Assembly: GCF_050947875.1 (NCBI RefSeq)
Contig: NC_134577.1
Span: forward strand, 71,242,639-71,306,638
Direction of reading: 5' to 3'
Origin: Dermacentor variabilis
Taxonomy: Eukaryota; Arthropoda; Arachnida; Ixodida; Ixodidae
DNA length: 64,000 nucleotides
The translations under genes and the position numbers were made by a program. The notes below the pieces were generated by a model. It saw only the letters and a list, made by a program, of their open reading frames with translations, was not told the DNA's origin and did not search any database. Below, piece by piece: positions 48,155-59,935 of this stretch (position 1 is its first letter; every line of letters starts with the position of its first letter).

Positions 48155-51100
48155 ATCTTTATAAATGGGAAGTTAACAACAATCCTTACGGAAGTGACCA
48201 CTTCCCCATACTACTAAGATCACCTAAAGATATCGAATATCCACCACAGGCTCCTAGGTGGAAGGTTGACACAGCTGACTGGGAGAAATTCCGCACCCTA
48301 ACTAGTATATCATGGGATGACATGTCCTCGTTAGAAATTGATGCTGCTGTTGAATATTTTACAGCCTTTATAATAAATGCCGCATCAAAATGCATATCAG
48401 AAATAAATGGCCTGGCATGCAAACGGCGTGTCCCGTGGTGGAACGACGATTGTAGAATCGCTCGTAAAAAACAGAACAAAGCGTGGGGGTTGCTACGCGC
48501 GTCTCCCACTGCGGAGAATCTTATTAACTTTAAGAAAGTAAAGTCCCAGGGCAGGAGAACCCGCCGACAGGCTAAAAGAGAAAGTTGGGAAAAGTTCTTA
48601 TCAAGTATAAATTCCTATACAGATGAGGCCAAAGTATGGAACAAAGTTAATAGGATAAAAGGGCGACAAACATATTCACTTCCTCTGGTAAACACACAAG
48701 GTGAAACACTGAAAGATCAGGCCGACTCACTTGGGGAGCATTTCGAGAGCGTGTCGAGCTCAACCCATTATTCTCAGTCCTTTCTCAAATATAAACAGAT
48801 AGAAGAATGTAAGCCAATAATTAGGAACTCCAGACAGAATGAACCCTATAACCGGCCTTTCAGTATTGCCGAGTTGAGAGCTGCCTTGAACACATGCAAA
48901 AGCACTGCACCGGGACCTGACAGAGTCATGTATGATATGATCAGAAACTTACATGCTGACACACAAGTTACACTACTCACACTTTACAACACTATTTTAG
49001 CTGCGGGATACCTCCCATCTACATGGAAAGAGGCGATTGTCGTTCCTGTCCTGAAGCACGAAAAAGACCCCTCCTTGGCAGCAAGTTATCGTCCAATAGC
49101 TCTTACGAATTGTTTGTGTAAGCTCTTTGAAAAAATGATTAATCACAGACTCATACACTTCCTTGAATTCAACAATATACTCGATCCCTATCAGTGTGGC
49201 TTCAGACAAGGGCGGTCAACAACAGATCATCTTGTGCGCATTGAAGGACATATTCGCGATGCCTTTGTACACAAACAGTATTTCCTCTCCATATTCCTCG
49301 ATATGGAGAAGGCATATGATACAACATGGCGCTACGGGATCTTGCGAGATTTGTCGGGAATGGGCATCTGTGGAAATATGTTGAAAATAATTGAAAGCTA
49401 TTTGTCCAATCGTACCTTCCGTGTAAAAGTCGGCAATGCACTGTCACGTCCCTTTACCCAGGAAACTGGTGTACCCCAGGGAGGCGTGCTCAGCTGCACT
49501 CTCTTTATTGTTAAGATGAACAAACTACGTGCTTCACTACCACCTGCCATCTTTTATTCCGTATACGTAGACGATATACAAATAGGCTTCAAATCCTGCA
49601 ACCTCACAGTATGCGAAAGACAGGTACAGCAGGGTTTAAACAAAGTGTCCAAATGGGCAGACCAAAACGGATTTAAGGTCAACCCCAACAAAAGTTCTTG
49701 TGTTCTCTTCACAAGAAAGAGAGGCCTGGTCGCAGATCCTTGTGTAGAACTGGGCGGACAACAAATTCCTGTCCACAAAGAACACAAATTCCTAGGTGTT
49801 ATTCTTGACTCCAGGCTCACTTTCATTCCTCACTTAAAACATCTTAAAGAAAAATGCCTTAGAACAATGAACATACTTAAAGTACTATCCCACACAACGT
49901 GGGGTAGCGACAGACAGTGTTTATTGAATATTTACAGGAGCCTAGTTCGATCACGGTTAGATTATGGTGCCGTAGTATACCACTCTGCCGCACCGAGCGC
50001 GCTTAAGATGTTAGATCCCGTACACCATCTGGGTATCCGTCTGGCCACTGGCGCATTTAGGACAAGCCCTGTTGAAAGTTTATATGTAGAGTCAAATGAG
50101 TGGCCACTCCATCTTCAGCGAACCAACATCAGCTTAACGTATTTTCTCAAGGTTCGCTCTAATAAGGAACATCCGTGTTTTACAACCATTAACGACTTCA
50201 CGTGTGAAACACTTTTTAATAACAGACCCTCTATGAGACTTCCTTTCTCACTGCGTGCAAGAGAACTTAGCAAGGAAATGGATGTCCCAATTCTCGAACA
50301 ACGTCTAATGTCTCCAGCTAAGCTAGTACCGCCCTGGGAGTGGCAGCTGATAGAGTGTGACACATCCTTTGTAGAGGTCACTAAACATGCGCCAGAGACA
50401 CATATCAAAATGCATTTCTTGGAGCTCCAGTACAAGTACTCGTGCACAGAGTTTTACACAGACGCTTCTAAGTCGCATGCCGGGGTGTCCTACGCAGCCA
50501 TTGGTCCATCCTTCTCGGAATCCGGTGTACTGCACCCTGAAACAAGTATATTTACGGCTGAGGCCCATGCACTATTGTCGGCTGTGAAACATATTAGAAA
50601 ATCAAATATTCAAAAAACAATTTTATTTACAGACTCCCTAAGCGTCGTGAAAGCCCTGAAGTCACACTGTAAACAAAGAAACCCCGTAATTACTGAGCTC
50701 TATTCCATTCTCTGTAGAGCGTATATGTCTAACCAGCATGTCATTGTATGCTGGGTGCCGGGACATAGAGGCATTGAGGGTAACGTTCTAGCAGACCAGA
50801 TGGCCACATCGATTTCATTGCATACAGTTAATCCTACCGCTTCGGTCCCTGTCACAGACCTGAAGCCTTTTTTAAGAAGGAAACTGCGAAACCACTGGCA
50901 ACGTAAGTGGGACGCAGAAGTAAACAACAAACTGCACGTGATAAAGCCACAATTAGGTTCTTGGCCCTCCGTAACAAAATCACGCCGGACAGATGTCCTA
51001 TTCTGTCGTCTAAGAATAGGACACACATTTGGCACACATAACTTTTTACTCACCGGAAACGAGTCTCCAACCTGTGGTAGATGCGGGGAGAGGCTGACCG

Positions 51101-51662
51101 TCCTCCACGTCCTTCTGGAGTGTCGGAAAGCCGAATATGAGAGAAAGAAACATTTTCCCTTAGCATACCGCCAGCACATCCCCCTTCATCCAGTAATGTT
51201 ACTAGGCCCAGAAGCGCTGTTTGACTCCAGCGCAGTCCTGGGCTTCCTGAAAGATGTTGTATTACATGTTATTAGCCCCACATGTTCATAGCGGGTCCTC
51301 TCTTCAGAGGATGCCGCTGTGATAGCTCTTTCTTATAGCACGCGCCTCTAGGCCCTTGTGTTCCAAGGGCTCCGGTGAGGCAGCAGTGCTCCAGGTAATT
51401 TTACTATCTCTTATATCTTTTATTCTGCATCATTCATTTACGATGGATTTTAATGTTCAAAGTATTCGTCATGAGTCACTGCCATAATTTTATAGCACGT
51501 AGATTTTACGCACTTTACAGCGACACTTTTTAGGCCAGTTTACAGCCAAGTCACATCTCCATAATACATCGTCAACACCACCACTTGTCATGGCGCTCTT
51601 TGGCCAAACCTGGCCCTTGCGCCATTAAACACCACATATCATCATCATCATCTTTATAAATG
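48155..51662 (+). mobile_element. I-type non-LTR retrotransposon, copy B, with 13-bp target duplication
   Basis: The element proper is about 48168-51649. ATCTTTATAAATG occurs at 48155-48167 and again at 51650-51662, a 13-bp target duplication. The 5' end breaks within the last part of the endonuclease domain. The 3' UTR (51292-51649) ends in a short ATC repeat, as in copy A at 24916. The combination of intact RT/RNase H frame, perfect target duplication and 5' truncation marks a fairly recent insertion from an active source. RNase H and tail order (RT, RNase H, zinc cluster) fit the I group of non-LTR elements; clade assignment is inference. Confidence 0.94.
48168..51291 (+). CDS. ORF2 of copy B: endonuclease end, reverse transcriptase, RNase H, zinc tail
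   Basis: The open frame starts at an ATG at 48088, but codons 1-26 are target-site flanking DNA. Element sequence begins at codon 27. GSDHFPILL (codons 36-44) is the final endonuclease motif. RT follows: APGPDRVMYDMI near 274, SYRPIALTN near 330, catalytic Asp405 in FLDMEKAYD, GVPQGGVLSC near 461 and YVDD at 493-496 (YADD in many relatives). RNase H has Asp792 (YTDASKS), Glu825 (TAEAHAL), Asp849 (FTDSLSVV) and Asp903 (PGHRGIEGNVLAD). A zinc cluster C996-X2-C-X7-H1007-X4-C1012 follows, then the stop at 51289. All catalytic residues are present and there is no internal stop. Without the endonuclease and promoter-bearing 5' end it should not retrotranspose by itself. Confidence 0.92.
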
Positions 51663-54048
51663 CATTCATTCAGTATAAACAGATGTATAGTATATTGCAC
51701 ACAAGATACTCTTCACAGCATGATAACGGGAACATGTGCACAAATACACTGTTTCTGAGCAGTACGTTTTAATATTCAAGGAAAACTTTTCTGTACCTCA
51801 TTGGTGAAACGTCCCATTCTGATGTATTCAGTAATGGGTCCTGCTTCAAGCGGTTTTGTGCTTTAGAGGACTATAATTCAACACTATAATTAGTATGGGC
51901 TCTATTCTTATGTGTGAGTGGTTTTCTTTGTTCGTGTGGCGTGTGCTGAATATGGTATTTGTTTTGAAGTGGAATAATGCTTCTGCGGTGCTGACATAGA
52001 ATTTCTAAACATAATATGTACTGATATATTTGCTTTATTGCTATAAGATTTTATAGCTTCTGAAAAAGGAATAATATTTTCCTACTTTTGAATGCAACCA
52101 ATTGCTCGTACGGCGCGTTTCAGTAGGATGTATAAAGAGATTCCGTCGTTGATAACCATACTAACGAGGAGTATGTTATGCGAGAACACACGAGTGGGTA
52201 ATAAATTTGGCGCTTGGCAGGTACAATAAAATAATATCTTCATTGATTTAAGACACCGACGGATCTGGAGACCTGTTCTTACAGAATCGATGTGGGGTGC
52301 CCAGAAAGATTGTCGTTAAATAAAGCACCTAACAATTTTATTGCAGCAACTGCTTAATAGTGGCATTGTGGAAAGTGGCAGTTAAGTTGGGTGTGAAAGA
52401 AACTGCTTCTGGTTTGAGGAGCACGTACTTTGTTTACGTGTCTATAGTTGAAATTTGCTTCCTAGTAATGATCTCTTCACTTTTCCCACCGATGGACTGG
52501 CTCTAGTAGAGAATTTATATAAATCGACACGAGGAGAAAAGTCATTTCTGTCATTTTCGTATAAAACCATATTGGTACCACATGAAATGTTTACGCTATC
52601 ATTTAAGTAAAGGAGTATAAGTCTTGAACGTACATATATATTCGGTCTCTTTAAGCCTCTTTTCGTGTTCCTTATTAACGAATTGCGTATCTAGTTCGAA
52701 TGGTATTTCATGTGCAATCATGGCACCCTTGTGTTGTTTGCCGCCGCCATCTCGTTCACCCTGTTTCTTTCTTTTACCCTTTGACACCCGGGTATGTGCC
52801 CCTTAGCTCAATTTTTCTTGCTGCTCTTTAACGCTACTCTAATACTTATGAGCTATTAGCCCCAATAGTTTACGGTTTCTGCAAAACACGCGCCCTAGGC
52901 ACACTCAACGCACTCATGCGGCAGGCGGCTGTCAGCTCTCCCCCATCTAGAGCTCTAGGGAGCATGCATGCAAGCTCTGTTGCATGTAGGTTCCCTATTG
53001 AACTCGGCCTCTTAGTGCTGTCTGGTGGAAGGCGTGGCAGTTCAGTTATGTGCCAGTTCGCAGCAGCGACACTGGCACTCGCACGCCAAGACGTTTACGG
53101 GTAACTATACTCTTCTTTAATATATTCTTATCTGCTGGCTAGTTCTACGCGTTCCCAGAATAGATAGGGATCATTTGGTATCACTTCGAGGTTCATACGA
53201 TATATGCAAGTCACCTAACTAACCACTTTACTTCTGAAAGTGGTTACAAGATACCCAGACCCCAGATACGCCAGAACCTGTCGGCTACAACAAGCGCAAA
53301 AAGAAAGCACAACATAAGCCTTGTCATGTAGGAAAAAGCAAACACGCCACGTCTAAAAACAACAAATAAAAGGCGCTTGAAATCTGTTAGATGTATTCAA
53401 GGCACGATACAAGTTAAAGAAAAATGCCCGCTTTTTAAAATCACAATTTTTTCCCAATAGGGAGGAAAGACTGCCTGACAATTCATTTTTTACTTATCTT
53501 TCTCTATGCGCTGCTTTCATAATTTGTCTCGCGTTCTGGTCCTTGTTGCAAAACAATATCGTTGTTCTTTGTGCTATCGGGGAACAGCCGCAGCCCCTAG
53601 ATAAGCCAGGCAAGTGCATGCCCCTCGCCTTTGTAAATGCGACCGCTGCTCTTGCAACCGTGTTAAGCCTAAAGACGTGCTCAGGGGCACACCATGTCTG
53701 AATGAGAAGTTGGTGAATTTGCCAACATTGAAGTTACGTTTTTCCGCATTGAGTTTTTTTGTGATAGCGGTCAGGGGTACCTCCTCAGCTACATATTGTT
53801 GTGCTTAATACCGGCATTGTTTTCATGATATCATGTAGTAGAAATTTCGAGAAAAGAAATATTTCTCCCTACTCGAGATGTAATCACCTGTTCGCGAAAC
53901 CAGGACGTGCTCGTTGCCGTAGGGCAAAGTATCGTTGTTTGAACAGCAATTACGTTCTACTTTGAACAGCACTGTGCATTCATTTTAGTTTCACATTCCG
54001 GACGTATAAATACAGTTAGGAGCGTTTGTATGAGCTCAACCATAAAAT
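51663..54048. other. unassigned AT-rich DNA
   Basis: No element recognised; only short ORFs. Confidence 0.5.
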
Positions 54049-55105
54049 GAAGCCTTATTTGCAAACATCGTTGCAACGAGCTCTTACACAAACAGTATCT
54101 CAGAAGTCTTTATCTCATTGGCGGCCGAAGATGCTGAGACTTCGCTAATGACAGCGTCCTTTTTTTTAAAATAGAAACACGGAAACAACGACAGCCAGGT
54201 GATATGTTGGCGCGCCACACAAATACGTAATTAATTCCGCGGAATACGATATCGGCAAAATATGCCGTCAGAGCTCGCCGGGCAGTGACAGTCGCTTATT
54301 TCTTGACAATGTGTGTAAGCTTATTTGCAAACGGTGTCGCAAGGAGCTCCTGCACAAACACTCTCATAAATGCTTATCTCGCTGACGGCCGAGGATGCTG
54401 AGATTTCGCTAATGACAGTGGCCTTCTGTTTAAATATAAACATGGAAACGATGACGGCCAGTTTCAATGTTTGCATATCACACAAATATGTAAATAATTT
54501 CACGGAACAGCGTATCGGCAGACTATGCCGTCTGAGCTCGCCACGCAATCACAGTCTTATTTCTTGACGCTATGAGTAAGCTTATTTGTAAACGGTGTCG
54601 CAAGGGGCTCATACACAAACAGTCTCTCACAAGTGCTTATCTCACTGACGCTCGAGAATGCAGACACTTCGCTAATGACAGTGGCGTTCTTCTTAAATGT
54701 AAACATGGAAACGATGTCGAGCACTTTGAATGTTTGCATATCACACAAATATCTAATTAATTTCGCGGAAGAGCGTATCGGCAAAGTATGCCGCCTGAAC
54801 TCGCCACGCAATGACAGTCTCTTATTTCTTGACACTATGAGTAAGCTTATTTGTAAACGGTGTCGCAACGGGCTCCTGCAAAAACAGTCACTCATAAGGG
54901 CTTATCTCGCTGACGCGCGAAAATGCCGAGACTTCGCTAATTACAGTGGCCTTCTGTTTAAATACAAACATGGAAACGATGACGGCCAGTTTGAATGTTT
55001 GCATATCTCACAAATATGTAATTAATTTCGCGGAATGGCGTATTGAAAGAATGTGCTGTCTGAGCTCGCCGTGCTATGGCAGCCTCTTATTTCTTGACAC
55101 GATGT
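54049..55105. repeat. four tandem units of about 265 bp
   Basis: Units begin near 54049, 54316, 54577 and 54842 at (T)AAGC(C)TTATTTG and end near 55105. Inside each are a TGTCGCAA motif, ACACAAACAGTCTC, TTCGCTAATGACAGTGG, CATGGAAACGATG, CATATCACACAAATA, TTAATTTCGCGGAA and TCTTATTTCTTGACA. Unit 1 is the most diverged. Units 3 and 4 each hold a frame of about 62 codons beginning MSKLICKRCR (a CxxC) and ending in -N-stop. In unit 2 a small indel breaks that frame. Other frames on both strands are also open. Between units 3 and 4 most changes within the frame alter the amino acid, which argues against purifying selection. I call it a small satellite-like array of unknown origin. Confidence 0.9.
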
Positions 55106-56005
55106 GTACACATGTGCCGGCAACTTGCCCTACTTATCTTGAGGGATCACATGGTAGCTTTTGAAAACGCTGGTGCAGCGAACGCTCCTTCGAGCAGGCT
55201 TCTCCCCAGAGTTTATTAATAAGTGTAAAACGCTTGTTTACCAAACACGAGACGAATGAGTTTATTTCGCAAATATTGTTTCACGCAGTGCCCACACCCT
55301 CGCTGTAAGTCCGCATCATCTTTGCAGTTCTGTCCGCTTAAGTTTGACATGCTTGCTCATTATCCCCGGATACACCGAAATAAAGTAGATGTAGTTCATC
55401 AAACGTCGGTGCGGCAGTGGGCAGGCAACTCGTTGGTTCTCACAAATAGCACAGTCAGGAGAAGTGTGCTGAAGATATGTGAGGCGCCAACGATTGCAAT
55501 TTGCATAATTTCTAGAACATATCAAAACTGTTCTCCCGAAGCCTGCAAGGTAGAAGAAGGTTCGAAAAAAGGTAAAACGTATCGTCCAACCAAGTGCAGC
55601 ATGAACGTACAATATAAACAAATAATTATAAGAAACCCATTATTAGACCCACTTTGATCTTCGTGCTACAGTGGCGAGGCAAACGATTCCTCCGTTCAAG
55701 TTCCAGAGCTCAGTCTTGCTGCCTTAGTGGAAAAAAAAAGAGAGAACGTGCGTACAGTAGAAAAGCTATTCCACGCAACCAAGATTCCACGCAATCTATT
55801 CCAAGATTTCACACGTCTATTTGCACGTCTATAGCGCATGAACCTCGTGGAGTCTGTAGAAAGATGTACTCTACCATATGGTATGGTGCGTGCAAGTTTC
55901 TTACTGAACGAAGCGGTGAAATATATTCCTAATCTCAGAGTTTTTTCGTGCTCCGCGTTAGCTAAGTCTCATCAGCATTCAGGTGCTGCGCACGAAGACG
56001 CAGGT
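55106..56005. other. unassigned DNA
   Basis: A 133-codon frame at 55256-55657 is not recognised. Nothing else seen. Confidence 0.45.
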
Positions 56006-56228
56006 TCGATCCTTTGCTGCGATATCCGCTTATCTGGCTCTTTCTTTCCTTCTTTCCCGTTTCCTTCTTCCTATATTCCATTTCTATATTTCTGTCTCCT
56101 TTCAGAAGAGTTATCAGGCGTGGCGTCACTTCGGGTGGCAGTTGCGAGCCTGCTCTTCCCTTTGCATTTCCTGTCTAGTGTATACAGGGTGTCCCGGCTA
56201 ACTTTAGCCAGAGTTTAAAAATATGCAA
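56006..56228 (+). repeat. duplicated block, copy 1
   Basis: Aligns with 56789-56975 as a direct repeat (by eye roughly 75%). Shared blocks are TATCTGGCTC/CATCTGGCTCG, a pyrimidine-rich stretch, GTTA(T/A)CAGGCGT, GGTGGCAGTT, AGCCTGCTCTTC and CTAGTGTAT(A/G)CAGGGTGTCCC, then the first 30 or so bases of the palindromic element. GGTTCGATCC, a tRNA B-box match, lies at about 56004-56013, so the block may derive from a SINE tail. Confidence 0.7.
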
Positions 56229-56788
56229 ATGACCACTCTGGAAAAGTTAAGTGCAACACAGATGGTACAGGTTACACACAGTACGGCCGGTCACTACAGG
56301 TCATAGCACTAAAGGATGTCGAAATAGAAGAAATAGTATGTGAGGTCTCTCCACCCGAAAACAGAACTAGGGTACGAACATGAAATTTGCTTAGTTACCT
56401 TTAGAAAATTAAGTAGAGCGCGATGAGCCTGATTGCATCGAGATGCACAAATACTGTGGTACAAACATTCGTCGAGCGTCGTACATAGCAAGCCAAGGAG
56501 GTGAGAGTGCCTCACTAGCGACTTGCGCAACTCAATGAAAGCGGGACGCTTCAATTTCAGATGCGCAAGTGTATCGCAGCAACCGCAAGACGTTCACAAT
56601 TAACGTTCGCACAGGTTCGCACAGCCAACCTTAGACTTAGTAGCTGTGCTCTAGCGACACGAGGGAAGCCTCGACCGCGAACATGGGTCGGGAACGTTAT
56701 TAAGCATTCGAAGAGAAAAATAATACAAGCAGACAGAGGCTTCAGGAGAGCAGCTGACATTATAAAAAGTCTCTTTCGGAGTGGTCAT
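56229..56788. mobile_element. TIR-bounded segment splitting the duplicated block
   Basis: ATGACCACTCTGGAAAAG at 56229-56246 has an imperfect inverted copy at the right end (CTTTCGGAGTGGTCAT, 56773-56788). The 560-bp segment interrupts copy 1 of the palindromic element just after its start. No transposase motif is visible in it. It could be a small non-autonomous DNA transposon. The terminal repeats are short, so chance is possible. Confidence 0.45.
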
Positions 56789-56975
56789 CTGGCTCGTTCT
56801 TTCACCTTCCCTTCTTCCTCTCTTCCGTTGCTATGTTTCTGTTGGCTTTCTCAACAGTTAACAGGCGTTGCGCCCTTTCCGGTGGCAGTTTCCAGCCTGC
56901 TCTTCAATTTCATTTTCCGTTCTAGTGTATGCAGGGTGTCCCAGCTAACTTCAGCCAGAGTTTAAAAATATCCAA
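56789..56975 (+). repeat. duplicated block, copy 2
   Basis: Direct partner of 56006-56228, here running on into the complete palindromic element 2. The B-box match of copy 1 is not conserved. Confidence 0.7.
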
Positions 56976-57560
56976 ATGCCACGTATCTAGAGAGAACGAA
57001 GATAATGGTGTTTGCCATTGCTTGGAGATCCGCAAACTATTTTTTTCATTCCGGCTAATTAGACAACTAGTCTTAACTGATTAATCAACTTCTCAAATAT
57101 TATAATTAGATAAAAAGTTTCAATGAGAAAATTGTAGAGCGACATGAAAAACTCCCGATGCAGGTTTCTGTTGCTCAATACGTGCTACATAAAAGTGTTT
57201 TTCCGATCGTGAAAAAATCCCGCAAATGCACGCAAAATTGCCGCGCGACTGGCCGCTCGAGGCACTTTGCGTGCATTCGCGGGCTTCTTTCACGCAGGGA
57301 AAAATACGTTTATCTCGCACGCATTCAGCAACAGAAAGCTGTATCGGGAGTTTTTCATGTCGCTACACAATTTTCTCATTGACAGTTTTCATCTAACTAT
57401 ATTTGACATGTTGAGTAAATATTTAAGACTATCTAATTAGGCAGCGTGAATGAAATAGAGTATCTCAAAGTGACGGCAAACAACATTGCCCTTCTTCTGT
57501 CAAACTACGAGGCATATGCCTATTTTTAATTTCTGGCTTAGTTACTATGACAGCCTGTAT
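56929..57560. mobile_element. long palindromic (foldback) DNA element 2
   Basis: The left arm (56929-57236) and right arm (57265-57560) are inverted copies around a 28-bp GC-rich loop. Landmarks are TGCAGGGTGTCCCAGCTAAC against the complement of TTAGTTACTATGACAGCCTG, and CGACATGAAAAACTCCCGAT against ATCGGGAGTTTTTCATGTCG. CCCGCAAATGCACGCAAA and TTTGCGTGCATTCGCGGG close the loop. TA borders both ends. Short ORFs on opposite strands encode nearly the same peptide end (ASGVFHVALQFSH and VSGVFHVATQFSH) because of the symmetry. The termini resemble element 1, but the arms do not. No transposase is present, so it would need one in trans. Confidence 0.9.
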
Positions 57561-59930
57561 ATGTTTTCAAAACAAGTAATAATGATAACGCTAATATCCT
57601 GACCTCAATACTTACCTGCACTTCAGTGAAGCTTACAAAAGTACATCCTTCATTATGGAACGCATACAAGGCGCTTGTCCAGGCAACTGTGGGACGAAAA
57701 GGTGAAGCGTGGCCGAGGCTACTGGCGAAACTTGTGCGGCCTGTGTTTAGATACTGTGGAGATTATGTGCAGAGCAGCTTCACTGCATTCCATATCCTGT
57801 TTGTGAAGAAAGCTTTTCTTTGCGATAGCAGGTTACACTTGATTTTGATTTAGTCGCGTAAGACCACTTGTTTTAACTGCCAAGAGTTTTATGTGTCTCA
57901 TGTTGCTCCGTGACGTTTACTCACGAGAAATTCGTCTTGCGATGTCAAGTTATACTTACACCTAGTCTGATCTTTCTTTTGTATGTCGTACGCATAAACT
58001 AGAAGGAAAAAAAATCAAGAAGTACACAATATCGCACCAGAATGTCGGTGGAAGCGGGCATTATTCTCCTTGTGAACCCCGGATGGCGGCCAAATACAGC
58101 GCCGCGCCATAGAGACTTCGCTAAAGCCTGTAGTATGAGCCTTGCTACGGCAGATTTCCCATCCTAACCCTAAAGCGGCAATTCGTGAACAAGAACACCT
58201 ATATCGGCGTCGATACTCTTTGCAGGAAATCTGGGCCTTCTATAACAAGCGTTATTTTTCAATACATATTTAGGAAAATGCTCTTTAGTTCCTTTTTTAT
58301 CTGGAATTTTATATGCCAGGCTGCTTTATGGCTCCCTCCTCCTCAGGCGGGTTGACTGGCAAAGAGCGACGACAGAATATGAAATTCCTTAGCGTCTGCG
58401 CCATATCATCGATCGATGTCGTCGCTTAGTAGCGCCCGTATTGGCATGCGAAACAATTTGCGACTCGCTCATTGTATGCTGTAGATACAGCCAGCCATAG
58501 GAACACGTTAGCGTGCGTACACATAGGCGGCCTACAAATTACTGCGGCGTATGTCGAGTGGGAAAGTGGAGAGGGACGTCCGGTGAATGCCGCTAGGTGT
58601 CTTGCTGTTTAGTGTGATTGTTTGTGCGCAAATACGACGTGACGTATGTACAATGTATTTCTTTTGCAGCAGACGCTATGCTGGCTGGCTTTTGCGCCAT
58701 AACAATTTGCCTAGTTTACTGTTGTTGATTACATGAAGAAAAATTCTAAGTTTCTCTTTAAAACAATCTTTTGTAGGTGTCTGCAGAAGTGTTCTTGCGC
58801 ACTGATGCAATAAGATGTATCAAAATTTATTTACCATTCGAAATGCCTTTGCTACAGGGCGCACTAATTACCACGATAATTACTTGTTTCGATTCGCACA
58901 CTCAGTGTGCTATGTGGTTTGACGAATTACGTTAAAGACTTAAACACAAATGAGAGTACCTGAGATCAAGCAATGTGCTCACCGGTAAGGGTACGAATTG
59001 TCCTCGCTATGTTTTCTCCGAAGCGTACTTTTCATCATTTATAGAAGCATACTCTTACATCTGCATGCCTAGAAAAACAATATTTCTTTGTCAGCACTCA
59101 ACATTAGGGCGGTCCTTTGAATAACTGACACCATAAAGCTACATCAGGCCACTAAGGACTATCAAATAGCTGCTCACGCATTCACCAAAATTCGCCTCAA
59201 CAATAAAATTCGGAAAAAAAATACAAGGTTAGCAATGCAGGTATTCTTTTAGGTAAAGGTAGTGCATAAGGGTTGAAAAAATCCGAATGTAAGAAAAGAA
59301 ATGGTGCTTAAGTAAGACGACTAATTCAGTGCAAATATGTATAAGCAGAAGTTGAGAACTCTTTTTTCTTGCTATTTAACACCAAATATAGGTAGCTGTC
59401 ATGTTTCTGCAAGGACATTGAATTATGCGCCCTCATGTCAAAGTGCTCTAGCTTGAGTAAAATAAATCGTTGAGAACCACTTTAATCTTAACGTCGTAAT
59501 GACAAAACCTTTGTTGTATATATGTCATATTTACTTGGAATGCCAGGACTGCGCAAAGGCATTTTCCTGTACAGTGGTGAGGCGTACGCATTCCTTGGAA
59601 CTACTTCTATTGAGCCTCAGTCCTTGGCTGAAATATGAAAGCCCTTTTTTTCGCAAGACACCCCACAAATATTTCATCCTGAAGACCGGATCCATCAGTG
59701 CTCTTGTTGCTGCACCTGACTGGTTATTGCTTTTCTGAGTTTCGTAGATTTGATTTGTTTACCCATACATGTTTATAACCAGACAAGAAAAATAGAAATC
59801 ATTGGTGACGGCGCCATAACTGCTGCTCTTTGCTAGAGATTTGCTTCGCTTATGTCATGCAGAGCGCACTCTCGCAGAGACCTTTATATCGTGAGATTTG
59901 ACAAATAGTTTGTATACAGCGCAGTGTTTA
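57561..59930. other. unassigned DNA
   Basis: A 75-codon frame at 57626-57853 is not recognised. No repeats or RNA genes seen. Confidence 0.45.
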
Positions 59931-59935
59931 ATGGT

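Noticed and set aside
50700..51179. 159-codon minus-strand ORF inside copy B
   Set aside because: Antisense shadow of ORF2; the same shadow occurs at copy A (25271-24918).
54049..55105. Possible CRISPR-like or phage-like array
   Set aside because: Units are adjacent 265-bp copies with no unique spacers, and the genome is eukaryotic.
57120..57382. Two opposing ORFs with similar peptides, considered as a gene pair
   Set aside because: The similarity is explained by the palindrome; no domain or start context supports a protein.
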